Shown: positions 24,837-32,360, counted from the first letter of the stretch. The stretch is 47,765 bases of DNA from an uncultured Selenomonadales bacterium (GCA_937877545.1 CALFJE010000139.1:1-47765); one strand, 5' to 3'. Made by a program: numbers and translations. Notes: generated by a model not told the origin, from the sequence alone.

Positions 24837-25727
24837 TTGAGAACAGCAATTATATCATTGACGACGCCGGGGGCGCGGCTTGCCGACAAAATTTCCGAAA
24901 AGGTCGGCGGGCAAGTTTTCGCCAAGGGCAGGAATTTTACCAAGTTGCCCGATTTGGTGGCGGAGATTTTCGGCAAGTTCGACGGACTTATATTTATCTG
25001 CGCGGCGGGCATAGCGGTACGCATGATTGCGCCGCATATCGTCAGCAAGCTCAGCGACCCTGCGGTATTGGTGCTCGACGAACGGGGGCAAAATGTCATC
25101 AGCCTGCTTAGCGGGCACGTGGGGCGGGCGAACGAATTGGCGATAGAAATAGCCAAGGCGATTGAAGCTAATCCTGTCATAACGACGGCGACGGACGTGG
25201 AAGGGCAGCTTTCGGTTGACGCGGTTGCCTCCAAACTGGGCTTGTTGCCCGAACCGAAGGAGGCTATCAAGGCGATAAACGCGGCTATCCTGCGCGGCGA
25301 GGAAGTCTTCGTGACGGCGGGCGACGTGCGCTTGAATTTGATACCGCAAAACTTGATAGCGGGCGTCGGTTGCAGACGGGGCACGTCTTCGCTGAAAATC
25401 TTCGAGGCTTTGCAACGGGCGTGCGCCATGATTCATCAACCGATAGAGCGCGTGAAACTTTTGGCAAGCGTCGACGTTAAGCGCGACGAGGTCGGGCTGG
25501 TATCGTTGGCGGAGGTCATGGGACTTGAGATAAGATTTTTCACCGCCGCAGATTTGCAAAAAAAAATCGACGAGTACAACCTTGCCGAATCGCGATTTGT
25601 CAAGCGGACGGTCAGTGTTGGCAACGTCTGTGAGGCGGCGGCGTTGTGTTGCGTGGAGGGCGCACGGTTCGCCTTGCCGAAAACCTCATTTAAGGGCGTG
25701 ACGGTCGCTTTGCTTTGGGAGCGTTGA
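24837..25727 (+). CDS. cbiG: Cobalt-precorrin-5A hydrolase CbiG
   Basis: Opens the delta-lactone ring of cobalt-precorrin-5A and releases acetaldehyde, a step specific to the anaerobic cobalamin route. It has 296 residues, slightly shorter than the usual 330-370. The N-terminal domain is seen in FDGLIFICAAGIAVRMIAPH and LLSGHVGRANELA. The C-terminal CbiG domain starts at GVGCRRGTSS (about residue 180) and continues with LASVDVKRDEVGL and SVGNVCEAAAL. The middle domain is short, which explains the length. The start is TTG at 24837, one base after the cobM stop, with AGGCGAG upstream. Substrate comes from the CobM product, so the two form consecutive steps. Confidence 0.93.
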   Translation: MRTAIISLTTPGARLADKISEKVGGQVFAKGRNFTKLPDLVAEIFGKFDGLIFICAAGIAVRMIAPHIVSKLSDPAVLVLDERGQNVISLLSGHVGRANELAIEIAKAIEANPVITTATDVEGQLSVDAVASKLGLLPEPKEAIKAINAAILRGEEVFVTAGDVRLNLIPQNLIAGVGCRRGTSSLKIFEALQRACAMIHQPIERVKLLASVDVKRDEVGLVSLAEVMGLEIRFFTAADLQKKIDEYNLAESRFVKRTVSVGNVCEAAALCCVEGARFALPKTSFKGVTVALLWER

Positions 25728-25757
25728 GCGTGAATCTTAGAGGAGGCTCCTGCCGCC

Positions 25758-26014
25758 GTGAAAAAGTATGCCGCCTTTGCTAAGCATTTGTCCGTTTTGT
25801 TGGAGGCTAAACGCCCCGCCGACGAAATTTATCGCATGGGCATTATCGGGCAATTCAATATCAGACAACGCACATTTACGACGCGGACATTGCCGAAGAA
25901 CTTATAACGTTGATTTTTGATAAATACTTGCCGACGTTCGTGAATCTGCGCGACGAGTTGGGGCGGCGGCTACCGCTTGATAACGGAGGGCGCGACGATA
26001 GCCAGCAAGACTAA
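25758..26014 (+). pseudogene. Possible frameshifted small gene after cbiG
   Basis: A GTG at 25758 with GAGGAGG 11 bases upstream opens a 49-codon frame ending at 25907 (begins MKKYAAFAKHLSVLLEAKR). A second frame shifted relative to it, from about 25860 to 26014, continues with similar helical character (HIYDADIAEELITLIF). Together they look like one coding region of about 85 residues broken by a single-base indel. The 3' end overlaps the convergent EamA gene by 45 bases. No family was recognised. It could instead be one genuine 49-residue ORF plus chance sequence. Confidence 0.35.
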
Positions 26015-26872
26015 GATTATCCCGATTGATTCGATAAGCCCGAACGCCGTCCCGAAAATCGCCCAACTTATCACCACGGAGGCGGCGGGTTCGGTCGTGG
26101 CGGTTATAGACGCCTCCTCCGGTGTCAGGAACTTCAAGCCCGCGTTGAAACTCAGGAACGCGCCGACCGTCCCGAAGATTATTATCCAGCTCACGTCGAA
26201 GAGGACATCCGCCGCCAGAAACGGCAACCAATTCCGCTCGTCAATCAGCGCGAACGTCGACAGCCCGCCGATAAACATTCCCACGCCCGTCAAAAAGTAC
26301 GGGTCTATTTTTTTTGCAAAGAGATGCTTTGGGAAAATCGCGCTGAAGGCGAACGCCGCGCCGCTTGCCAAGCTCCAAATTACGCAACCCAAAGGCACCA
26401 GTAATTTCGTCGGATTGCCGCCCGTAACAAGCAGGAATACGCCGCCCATCGCCAAAATTACCGCGATAACTTCACCGCGCTTTGGCAGCCGCTTATGATA
26501 AAATGACTCCCAGATAACGACCATTGCCGGGCACGCGTAGGTTATGACGGTTGTCGCCGCTGCCCCGCCGATTGATATTGCTTGAAAGTACGTGAACTGC
26601 ATGAACATCACGCCGATAACGCCGTAGATTATCACGTCGAGCCAAAGGCGCGGGTGTCGATTGATTAGACCGAACGTCAGCCAAAATTTTTTCCGTCGCG
26701 CCGAGAGCACAATCAGAATCGCACCCGCCGTGCACATGCGGACGTTCGTCAGCTCCATTGCCGACTTTGACGAGTGCGCGAAGAAATCTTGTACCGCCAC
26801 ACCCGACGACGCCCAAAAAACTCCCGCCAGCCCCACGACGATTAACGCCAAAGTTCTGCTCAAAACTGCCAC
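25970..26872 (-). CDS. EamA/DMT-family transporter
   Basis: Inner-membrane carrier of the drug/metabolite transporter superfamily, about 300 residues with ten predicted helices in two EamA repeats. The first repeat ends near ILAMGGVFLLVTGG (about residue 150) and the second ends IILVLLAIVAPSV. Substrates in this family range from amino acids to nucleotides and cannot be told from sequence. The GTG at 26872 directly abuts the stop of the ZnuB-type gene. A TTG three codons later (26863) has AGGTGG at better spacing and is an alternative start. It is the distal gene of a two-gene operon with the metal-type permease. Confidence 0.88.
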   Translation of the reverse strand: MAVLSRTLALIVVGLAGVFWASSGVAVQDFFAHSSKSAMELTNVRMCTAGAILIVLSARRKKFWLTFGLINRHPRLWLDVIIYGVIGVMFMQFTYFQAISIGGAAATTVITYACPAMVVIWESFYHKRLPKRGEVIAVILAMGGVFLLVTGGNPTKLLVPLGCVIWSLASGAAFAFSAIFPKHLFAKKIDPYFLTGVGMFIGGLSTFALIDERNWLPFLAADVLFDVSWIIIFGTVGAFLSFNAGLKFLTPEEASITATTEPAASVVISWAIFGTAFGLIESIGIILVLLAIVAPSVIKR

Positions 26873-27679
26873 CTACTTTATAAATCGCGGCTTGAGTATC
26901 AGTGTCACGAAGTAAACCGCCGCCGCGCAGGTTACAATCGTCGCGCCCGCCGCCGAATTTATTTCGTAAGCCAACAGCAAGCCGATTAGCCCCGACGTCA
27001 ACGCAATCAGCACGCTCAGCACGTGGTAGCTCTTTACCGAGTTGGTGACGTTGCGAGCCGCCGCCGCCGGCAACACCAACAGCGCGTTGATTATCAAAAT
27101 GCCGACCCATTGGATACTTAACGCCACGACGACCGCCAAAAGTATCGCGAAGACCGATTCGACCGCCTGCGTCCGTATGCCGCGACTGCGAGCCAGCGTC
27201 TGATTCACCGACAAAATCAACAGCCGATTGAACAGCACCGCCCACGCCGTCACGACGAGAGCGAATACCAACGTCAGCCAAAGCAAATCCGTCTTCGATA
27301 TGCTCAGCAAGTCGCCTATCAGGAAGCGCGAAAACTTATTGAACTGCCCGCCCGCCGACATCAACATCAAGCCCAGCGCGATAGCCGTCGAGCTGAACAC
27401 CCCGATAACCGTGTCCGCGCCGGCGTGCGATTTGTTTTTTATGTAAGTTATCAGCAACGCGAAGATTATCGAGAAGGCGAGCAACCCGAAAATTTCCGAG
27501 CCGACGCCGATTAACGCGCCTATCGCTATGCCCGTGAACGCGCCGTGCCCCAGCGAATCCGAAAAAAACGCCATCCGATTCGACACAACCATCGTCGACA
27601 ACAGCCCGAACAGCGGAGTCACCATCAGCACCGCCAACAAAGCGTTGCGCATGAATTCATATTCAAACAAATTTATCAA
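26873..27679 (-). CDS. Metal ABC transporter permease (ZnuB/MntB type)
   Basis: Inner-membrane permease of the ABC-3 family that imports Zn2+, Mn2+ or Fe2+. It has 268 residues and about eight helices. Family landmarks are FFSDSLGHGAFTGIAIG near residue 40, SAGADTVIGV-like text (HAGADTVIGVFSSTAIA), and the VALSIQWVGILIINALLVLP region with AAAARN that contacts the ATPase. The start is TTG at 27679; no strong ribosome site is seen, and an internal ATG (codon 10) is the alternative. The usual partner genes (ATPase znuC, binding protein znuA) are not adjacent; the next gene upstream is a transglutaminase on its own terminator. A promoter with a palindrome just after it lies upstream, suggesting metal-responsive control. 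Metal specificity is unknown. Confidence 0.9.
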   Translation of the reverse strand: MINLFEYEFMRNALLAVLMVTPLFGLLSTMVVSNRMAFFSDSLGHGAFTGIAIGALIGVGSEIFGLLAFSIIFALLITYIKNKSHAGADTVIGVFSSTAIALGLMLMSAGGQFNKFSRFLIGDLLSISKTDLLWLTLVFALVVTAWAVLFNRLLILSVNQTLARSRGIRTQAVESVFAILLAVVVALSIQWVGILIINALLVLPAAAARNVTNSVKSYHVLSVLIALTSGLIGLLLAYEINSAAGATIVTCAAAVYFVTLILKPRFIK

Positions 27680-27749
27680 CCCGCCAGAAAAATTTTTGAG
27701 CGCGGCACACGACTTTAACAGTTGAAAAGTTGCGACGCGAACATTGGAT

Positions 27750-27764
27750 GCAACGTCACGTTGC
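27750..27764. promoter_or_regulatory. Perfect palindrome, candidate operator
   Basis: GCAACGT-C-ACGTTGC is a perfect 7-bp inverted repeat around one base. It lies 13 to 27 bases downstream of the -10 box of the permease promoter, a position where a bound repressor would block transcription. Candidate regulators are Zur, Fur or DtxR-type proteins, by context only. Confidence 0.5.
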
Positions 27765-27776
27765 TCACCGACGCCG

Positions 27777-27804
27777 ATTATAGCTTAATCGCTCCATTTT
27801 TCAA
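27777..27804 (-). promoter_or_regulatory. Promoter for metal permease-EamA operon
   Basis: Minus strand: TTGAAA (27799-27804), 16-base spacer, perfect TATAAT (27777-27782). It predicts a leader of about 90 bases before the TTG start at 27679. Confidence 0.75.
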
Positions 27805-27821
27805 GGCGATACGTTTGAGAC

Positions 27822-27859
27822 AAAAAAATCCCCGCCGAGAACTTCAACGGGGATTTTTT
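27822..27859. terminator. Terminator after transglutaminase-like gene
   Basis: TCCCCG (27829-27834) pairs with CGGGGA (27848-27853), flanked by seven A and six T, so it can act on both strands. It lies 15 bases after the minus-strand transglutaminase stop codon. Confidence 0.88.
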
Positions 27860-27873
27860 ATTCCAGTTTCGAT

Positions 27874-28692
27874 TTATTGCAGGTTCGGGATTATCTCCCA
27901 GTCACATGAAACGTATTTTTGCATGGTTTCCTTAGTCGCACAGAAAAGATACAATGATTTGCTGTTAAATCCATTAGTTACATCAATGCAATAGCTTTTG
28001 CCGTCAGAAAAAGTTATCCAATTCCACGCGTGACCTGTACCGTTGTTAGTGGTGCCTGTTATTCTGCCAACTTTTAATCCAGCCATTCTGCCGAGCATAT
28101 AAAAAGCATCAGTAAATCCTTGACATTGAGCGTAGCCGTCAATTAACGCACCAGTAGCTGTTTTATATCGTTCATTTTCACTTCTGGTTTCTTTTACATG
28201 TCTGCATATTTCGTTGTGAATGTATTCTGCTTTTTCTCTTTCTGAAGAAAGTTTATTTGCTTCATCGACGATTCCGACTGCGATATTGAAAAGGTCTTGT
28301 TCCTCGTGATTAAGATTAAGCCAAGCTTGTTGTTGATTTCTGCTCAAATAAGCATTTGCGACGCGTGTTCCAGGATATTCTACTATATTGTAAGTTAGTT
28401 TTGCAGTTCCATCAGTTGAGCGAATGCCACTTATGTTAACAACAGAAACTGTCACAAGATTTACAAAATCTTCTGCAGTATCAACTTTTAGTCCGTTTAT
28501 AAGAACGACATGGAAAATTTGACGATGTTTATTAGTATTTTTATTGCGTCGTTCGCTCTCAATGTAACTGGCGAACTCAGCTTTGCTACTGATTCGAGGA
28601 GCTTGACTCCAGTCGTAATCTTCGGCGGAGGCGATTTGCGAACTCGTCACAAGCAAGGCGACTATCACCGCGAGCAAACACCTTTTCAACAT
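27874..28692 (-). CDS. Secreted transglutaminase-like cysteine protein
   Basis: Predicted exported protein with a transglutaminase/protease-like core, 272 residues from ATG 28692 (GAAGGG ten bases upstream; an upstream in-frame GTG at 28701 is less likely). Residues 1-23 form a signal peptide (LLAVIVALLVTSSQIASA). The catalytic triad is visible: C190 in GYAQCQGFTDAFYML, H221 in TGHAWNWI and D237 in YCIDVTNG. A divergent N-terminal domain of about 120 residues precedes it (IEYPGT-like VEYPGTRVANAY). The gene is visibly more AT-rich than its neighbours, which may mean acquisition by transfer. A broken paralogue lies at 34001-35037. In bacteria these folds usually act as proteases or peptidoglycan/peptide hydrolases; the substrate here is unknown. 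Confidence 0.85.
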   Translation of the reverse strand: MLKRCLLAVIVALLVTSSQIASAEDYDWSQAPRISSKAEFASYIESERRNKNTNKHRQIFHVVLINGLKVDTAEDFVNLVTVSVVNISGIRSTDGTAKLTYNIVEYPGTRVANAYLSRNQQQAWLNLNHEEQDLFNIAVGIVDEANKLSSEREKAEYIHNEICRHVKETRSENERYKTATGALIDGYAQCQGFTDAFYMLGRMAGLKVGRITGTTNNGTGHAWNWITFSDGKSYCIDVTNGFNSKSLYLFCATKETMQKYVSCDWEIIPNLQ

Positions 28693-28810
28693 AGCGTCCA
28701 CTTCCCTTCAAAATTTTTTTAGTGATAACACAAATCTATTCAGCCGTCAATCGGGCGTCATTGCCCGATTTCAATTAACATGCTAAAATGTTTTCGAGGA
28801 GGTCTTGAAC

Positions 28811-29248
28811 GTGAAAAAATTACTCTTCGCCGTATTCGCGCTGATTTTCTTAACTATGACTACTCATCAGCCAAAAATTTTCCTTGGCACAGAATCAAAA
28901 ACCATTTTCGTCGCCGATTATCAAGAAAATCTTCCCATCACTATAAATTTTACCCATTCAGTCCAGAAAACGCCCGTCATCGAAGAATTGGAGCTTAGAA
29001 ACGGCGAATTCGTCTTGCTACGCACAAAATATAAATCTCAAGGCGTCGGATTGCCTTTTGACGCTTCGGACGGCAACTTTCATCGCGACGGCGAGTGGTT
29101 CGTAATGGACGACATGAATCGCCGCTTCAAGAATTTGGAGCTTAGGACGGGCAAGGGCACGCGGCTTAAAATCACGTTGGACGGGCGCGGATTCGAGCTT
29201 TATAAAAAATTCCCGCTCGGCACAAGAATTATCGTCAAACGTTTCTAA
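28811..29248 (+). CDS. DUF1850 domain protein
   Basis: A 145-residue exported or membrane-anchored protein of the DUF1850 family. The first 20 residues are a signal-like hydrophobic segment (LLFAVFALIFLTM). The family core is seen as INFTHSVQKTPVIEELEL and TKYKSQGVGLPFD. DUF1850 proteins are typically encoded beside TRAP/TAXI-type transporters, where they are thought to assist solute uptake. No such transporter lies next to this gene, so it is an orphan. The start is GTG 28811, with GAGGAGG eight bases upstream; a TTG at 28805 would be too close to that site. The GH13 gene follows after 34 bases, with a hairpin between them. Confidence 0.85.
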   Translation: MKKLLFAVFALIFLTMTTHQPKIFLGTESKTIFVADYQENLPITINFTHSVQKTPVIEELELRNGEFVLLRTKYKSQGVGLPFDASDGNFHRDGEWFVMDDMNRRFKNLELRTGKGTRLKITLDGRGFELYKKFPLGTRIIVKRF

Positions 29249-29258
29249 GTATGCTAAA

Positions 29259-29280
29259 ATCCTCCGTCAAGGAGGTTTTT
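29259..29280 (+). promoter_or_regulatory. Terminator-like hairpin sequestering the GH13 ribosome site
   Basis: CCTCC (29261-29265) pairs with GGAGG (29271-29275) across a 5-base loop, followed by seven T and then the ATG of the glucosidase. The 3' arm is also the only Shine-Dalgarno of that gene. It could be a weak terminator of the DUF1850 message, a translation switch, or both. Confidence 0.5.
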
Positions 29281-29282
29281 TT

Positions 29283-31007
29283 ATGAACAGGCGAACATTC
29301 ATCAAGGGGGCAATGGCATTGACGGCACTAACCTTTACCAATCCGACAGGCTTTATCTGCACGCCGACAGCCTCCGCCGAAGCAAGGCGTTGGTGGCAAA
29401 GCAAGGAGGTCTATCAGATTTACCCGAAGAGCTTTCTCGACACGACGGGCAAAGGTACCGGCGACCTGCGCGGCGTCATTCGCAAGCTTGACTATATCAA
29501 AAGCCTTGGCGTCGGCGCGATTTGGTTGACGCCCGTGTACGTGTCGCCCATGGTCGATAACGGCTACGACATTGCCGACTACACCGCGATTGATCCGCGC
29601 TTCGGCACGCTTGAGGACTTCGACGAGCTGATTGCCGAGGCTAAGGCGCGTGACATCCGTATCGTCATGGATTTGGTTTACAATCACACGTCGAATAAGC
29701 ATGCGTGGTTTATCGAGTCGAAGGCGAGCCGCGACAATCCCAAGGCGGATTGGTACATTTGGCGCGACGAGCCGACGAATTGGCGCAGTATCTTTGGCGG
29801 CAGTGCGTGGCAGTGGTGCGAGGAACGTCAGCAATATTATCTGCACACGTTCGCGACGGCTCAGCCCGATTTGAATTGGGAAAATCCCGACGTTCGCCGC
29901 GCCCTCTACGACGCCGCAAATTTCTGGTTGGACAGGGGAGTCGGCGGCTTTCGTATCGACGCGATTGTTTATATCAAAAAGCCGAGCGTCTTTGCCGACG
30001 GTGCGCCCGATTCGGACGGTACTTGCAGCGTCCACAATGTGACGGCGGCGACGCCCGGTATTTTGGATTTTCTGCGCGAGTTCAAGCGCGAGGTTTTCGA
30101 CGGGCGCGACATTTTCACGGTTGCCGAGGCGAACAGCGTCAAGCCCGAAGATTTGCCCGAATGGGTCGGCTCTCAAGGCGTCTTCGATATGCTCTTCGAG
30201 TTCAGCCACGTTAATGTTATGTTCAACAACGGCGACGAGGTTTGGCATCGTGCGAAGCCGATAAAGCTCAGCGAGTTCAAGGCGGCGTTGACGGCTAGCC
30301 AGCGTGCGACGCGGGACAGTTGGTATCCGATTTACTTTGAGAATCACGACAAGCCGCGTTCGGTAAATAATTTCTTCCCGCACGGGTCGGATAAAAAATT
30401 GGCGGCTAAGGCTATGGCGACGATATTGTTCACTCTGCGCGGGACGCCGTTTGTCTATCAGGGCGAAGAGTTGGGCTTTGCCAATGCGGCGTTCGATTCG
30501 ATTGACGCCTACGACGACATATCTTCACGTGGGCAATACGATTTGGCGCGGGCGGACGGCTTGAGCGATAAGCAGGCGTTGCGTTTCGTTCAGAAGTTCA
30601 GTCGCGACAATGCGCGGACGCCCATGCAATGGGACACGTCGGCTAATGCGGGCTTCACGAGTGGGACGCCGTGGTTGCCTGTTCACGCGGACTTTAAGAC
30701 TTGCAACGTCGAGGTCGAGGAGCGAGATTCGGATTCGGTGTTGAATTTTTATCGGCGGCTGAGTGATTTGCGCAACGGCAGCGCAGTCTTGCTTGGCGGC
30801 GAGTATGCCGAGCTTTACCCCGACAGCGAGGAGCTTTACGTCTTCACGCGGACGCTGGGCGATAAGAAACTTTGCACGGTGGTCAACTTCACGACGCACG
30901 AGGTCAAGTTACCCGCGCAGATTTCGGGCGCAAAGAAAATTTTGGGCAACTACGCGGACGCGAAAAATTACTTGCGGGCAACGGAGGCGGCGATATATGA
31001 GCTTTAA
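29283..31007 (+). CDS. GH13 alpha-glucosidase with Tat-type signal
   Basis: Alpha-glucoside hydrolase of family GH13, closest in layout to oligo-1,6-glucosidase/trehalose-6-phosphate hydrolase (GH13 subfamilies acting on short alpha-glucosides). It has 574 residues. Catalytic residues are the nucleophile D226 in GFRIDA, the acid/base E282 in TVAEAN and D356 in FENHDKPR; the DLVYNHTS block (130-137) is conserved. The N-terminus MNRRTFIKGAMALTALTF looks like a twin-arginine signal (RRTFIKG) with a hydrophobic core and ASAEA cleavage region. Most relatives are cytoplasmic, so export of a folded enzyme would be unusual. The HAD gene overlaps its end by 11 bases. Exact substrate (isomaltose, trehalose, sucrose-type) is not decided. 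Confidence 0.9.
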   Translation: MNRRTFIKGAMALTALTFTNPTGFICTPTASAEARRWWQSKEVYQIYPKSFLDTTGKGTGDLRGVIRKLDYIKSLGVGAIWLTPVYVSPMVDNGYDIADYTAIDPRFGTLEDFDELIAEAKARDIRIVMDLVYNHTSNKHAWFIESKASRDNPKADWYIWRDEPTNWRSIFGGSAWQWCEERQQYYLHTFATAQPDLNWENPDVRRALYDAANFWLDRGVGGFRIDAIVYIKKPSVFADGAPDSDGTCSVHNVTAATPGILDFLREFKREVFDGRDIFTVAEANSVKPEDLPEWVGSQGVFDMLFEFSHVNVMFNNGDEVWHRAKPIKLSEFKAALTASQRATRDSWYPIYFENHDKPRSVNNFFPHGSDKKLAAKAMATILFTLRGTPFVYQGEELGFANAAFDSIDAYDDISSRGQYDLARADGLSDKQALRFVQKFSRDNARTPMQWDTSANAGFTSGTPWLPVHADFKTCNVEVEERDSDSVLNFYRRLSDLRNGSAVLLGGEYAELYPDSEELYVFTRTLGDKKLCTVVNFTTHEVKLPAQISGAKKILGNYADAKNYLRATEAAIYEL

Positions 31008-31776
31008 GGTGGCGGCGAGCGACTTTGACGGAACGCTTTATCGTGATGAGGAATTTTCGGCGGCGGATTTGTCGGCGATAAGTGATTGGCGTGCGGCGGG
31101 CAACAAGTTCGGCATAGTAACGGGGCGTTGTCGAACGATGATTGCGCCGTTGCTGACGAAACACGGCGTCGAGACGGACTTTCTGATTTGCGACAACGGG
31201 GCGATAATCTTCGACGGCGCGGGGCGAATACTGTTCGAGACGGAGTTGCCGAAGGCGATACTGTTTGAACTCATGGCGGAGCCGTTTGTGCAACGGAGCT
31301 TGCATTTCGCGTTCGAGACAGCGGAGGCGGTTTCGTGCGCGAACGTAAAGCCGGAGTCGTGGGTCATGCGCGAGAATCAGCGTTGGAAATTTCCGATAGA
31401 CATAATCGAACCCGCGCAGATTGAGCAGCTTGGCAAAATCAATCAATTCGCGTTGCTGTTCGAGACGCCCGACGAAGCTCTTGCGGCGACTAACACGCTT
31501 AACGACAAATTTGGTGAGCGGATTCACGCGCAGAAGAATACTTACAGCGTCGACATCGTGGCGGCGGGCATCGACAAGGCGCAAGGCGTCGGCAACCTTT
31601 TGCGAATCATGAATTGGAGCGCGGCGGCGGTTCACGTTATCGGCGACGAGTCGAACGATTTGCCCATGATTCGGCGATTCGGCGGCTGTACCGTGTCGAC
31701 GGCTAAGGCTTTCGTCAAGCGCGAGGCGACAACGATTTTTAATTCAGTCGGCAACATGTTGAAAAATTTTTCTTGA
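30997..31776 (+). CDS. HAD-superfamily (Cof-type) phosphatase
   Basis: Cytoplasmic Mg2+-dependent phosphatase of HAD class IIB, 259 residues. The nucleophile motif is ASDFDGTLY (D9, D11). A conserved threonine lies in IVTGR, the lysine motif is VGIDKAQG-like (AAGIDKAQGVGN) and the C-terminal metal motif is IGDESNDLPM. The middle alpha/beta cap (about residues 80-185) places it with Cof/YidA-type sugar- or cofactor-phosphate phosphatases. The start is ATG 30997, inside the last codons of the GH13 gene, with GGAGG upstream; longer in-frame extensions overlap coding sequence and are unlikely. Coupling with the glucosidase suggests, but does not prove, a sugar-phosphate substrate. The tRNA promoter overlaps its stop codon. 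Confidence 0.9.
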   Translation: MSFKVAASDFDGTLYRDEEFSAADLSAISDWRAAGNKFGIVTGRCRTMIAPLLTKHGVETDFLICDNGAIIFDGAGRILFETELPKAILFELMAEPFVQRSLHFAFETAEAVSCANVKPESWVMRENQRWKFPIDIIEPAQIEQLGKINQFALLFETPDEALAATNTLNDKFGERIHAQKNTYSVDIVAAGIDKAQGVGNLLRIMNWSAAAVHVIGDESNDLPMIRRFGGCTVSTAKAFVKREATTIFNSVGNMLKNFS

Positions 31777-31801
31777 CAAAGTTTAGTAGAACAATTATAA
31801 T
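31773..31801 (+). promoter_or_regulatory. Consensus promoter for tRNA cluster
   Basis: Perfect TTGACA (31773-31778) and perfect TATAAT (31796-31801) with a 17-base spacer. The -35 box overlaps the HAD stop codon. It lies 31 bases before the first tRNA. Confidence 0.92.
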
Positions 31802-31832
31802 GCGCCCTGTGTTAGTCAAGTGGCTGATGTAA

Positions 31833-31908
31833 GCGGACATAGCTCATCTGGTAGAGCGCAACCTTGCCAAGGTTGAGGTAGCGAGTTCGAGCCTCGTTGT
31901 CCGCTCCA
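31833..31908 (+). tRNA. tRNA-Gly(GCC), copy 1
   Basis: Cloverleaf with GCGGACA/TGTCCGC acceptor, anticodon loop TTGCCAA (GCC) and encoded CCA. First gene of the cluster. Confidence 0.95.
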
Positions 31909-31914
31909 GAACAA

Positions 31915-31989
31915 GCGGAAGTAGCTCAGTGGTAGAGCACCACCTTGCCAAGGTGGGGGTCGCGAGTTCGAGCCTCGTTTTCCGCTCCA
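31915..31989 (+). tRNA. tRNA-Gly(GCC), copy 2
   Basis: Cloverleaf with GCGGAAG/TTTCCGC-type acceptor (one non-canonical pair), anticodon loop TTGCCAA (GCC) and encoded CCA. Its body differs from copy 1, so it is an older duplicate. Confidence 0.93.
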
Positions 31990-32027
31990 ATTTTTTTGAA
32001 AGCAAGTTGGCATCGAACGATTCAAAC

Positions 32028-32104
32028 GGATCCGTAGCTCAGTTGGTTAGAGTAACCGGCTCATAATCGGTCGGCTCCAGGTTCAAATCCTGGTGGATCC
32101 ACCA
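32028..32104 (+). tRNA. tRNA-Met(CAT), upstream copy
   Basis: GGATCCG/TGGATCC acceptor, anticodon loop CTCATAA (CAT), encoded CCA. Compared with the downstream copy it has GAGT for GAGC in the D arm and a G-T pair in the anticodon stem, but still folds. A CAT anticodon can also belong to tRNA-Ile2 (lysidine-modified); sequence alone does not settle this. Confidence 0.8.
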
Positions 32105-32116
32105 ACTTTCATAAAT

Positions 32117-32194
32117 GACTCTGTAGCTCAGTTGGATTAGGGTATTTGACTATGAATCAAAGGGTCGGGGGTTTAAGTCCCTCCAGGGTCACCG
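32117..32194 (+). pseudogene. Decayed tRNA-Arg copy with ATG anticodon
   Basis: It aligns with the intact tRNA-Arg(ACG) 244 bp downstream and keeps the acceptor stem and length. Differences: anticodon ACG to ATG, T-loop TTC to TTT (loss of the conserved C56), and the end CCA to CCG. It is either a pseudogene or an odd tRNA that would read histidine codons. Confidence 0.75.
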
Positions 32195-32197
32195 GTC

Positions 32198-32231
32198 GGG
32201 TAGGTAGCGAAGTGGCTAAACGCGGCGAACT
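32198..32231 (+). pseudogene. Truncated tRNA-Tyr 5' fragment
   Basis: The first 34 bases match the intact tRNA-Tyr at 32442; the sequence then switches to the spacer that begins the second duplication unit. No anticodon or T arm remains. Confidence 0.88.
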
Positions 32232-32271
32232 CAATTTTTTTGAAAACAAGTTGCCATCGAACGATTCAAAC

Positions 32272-32348
32272 GGATCCGTAGCTCAGTTGGTTAGAGCAAC
32301 CGGCTCATAACCGGTCGGTCCTAGGTTCAAGTCCTAGTGGATCCACCA
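32272..32348 (+). tRNA. tRNA-Met(CAT), downstream copy
   Basis: Same acceptor as the upstream copy, with fully paired anticodon stem ACCGG/CCGGT, loop CTCATAA and encoded CCA. The better-conserved of the two; tRNA-Ile2 remains possible. Confidence 0.9.
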
Positions 32349-32360
32349 ACTTTCATAAAT

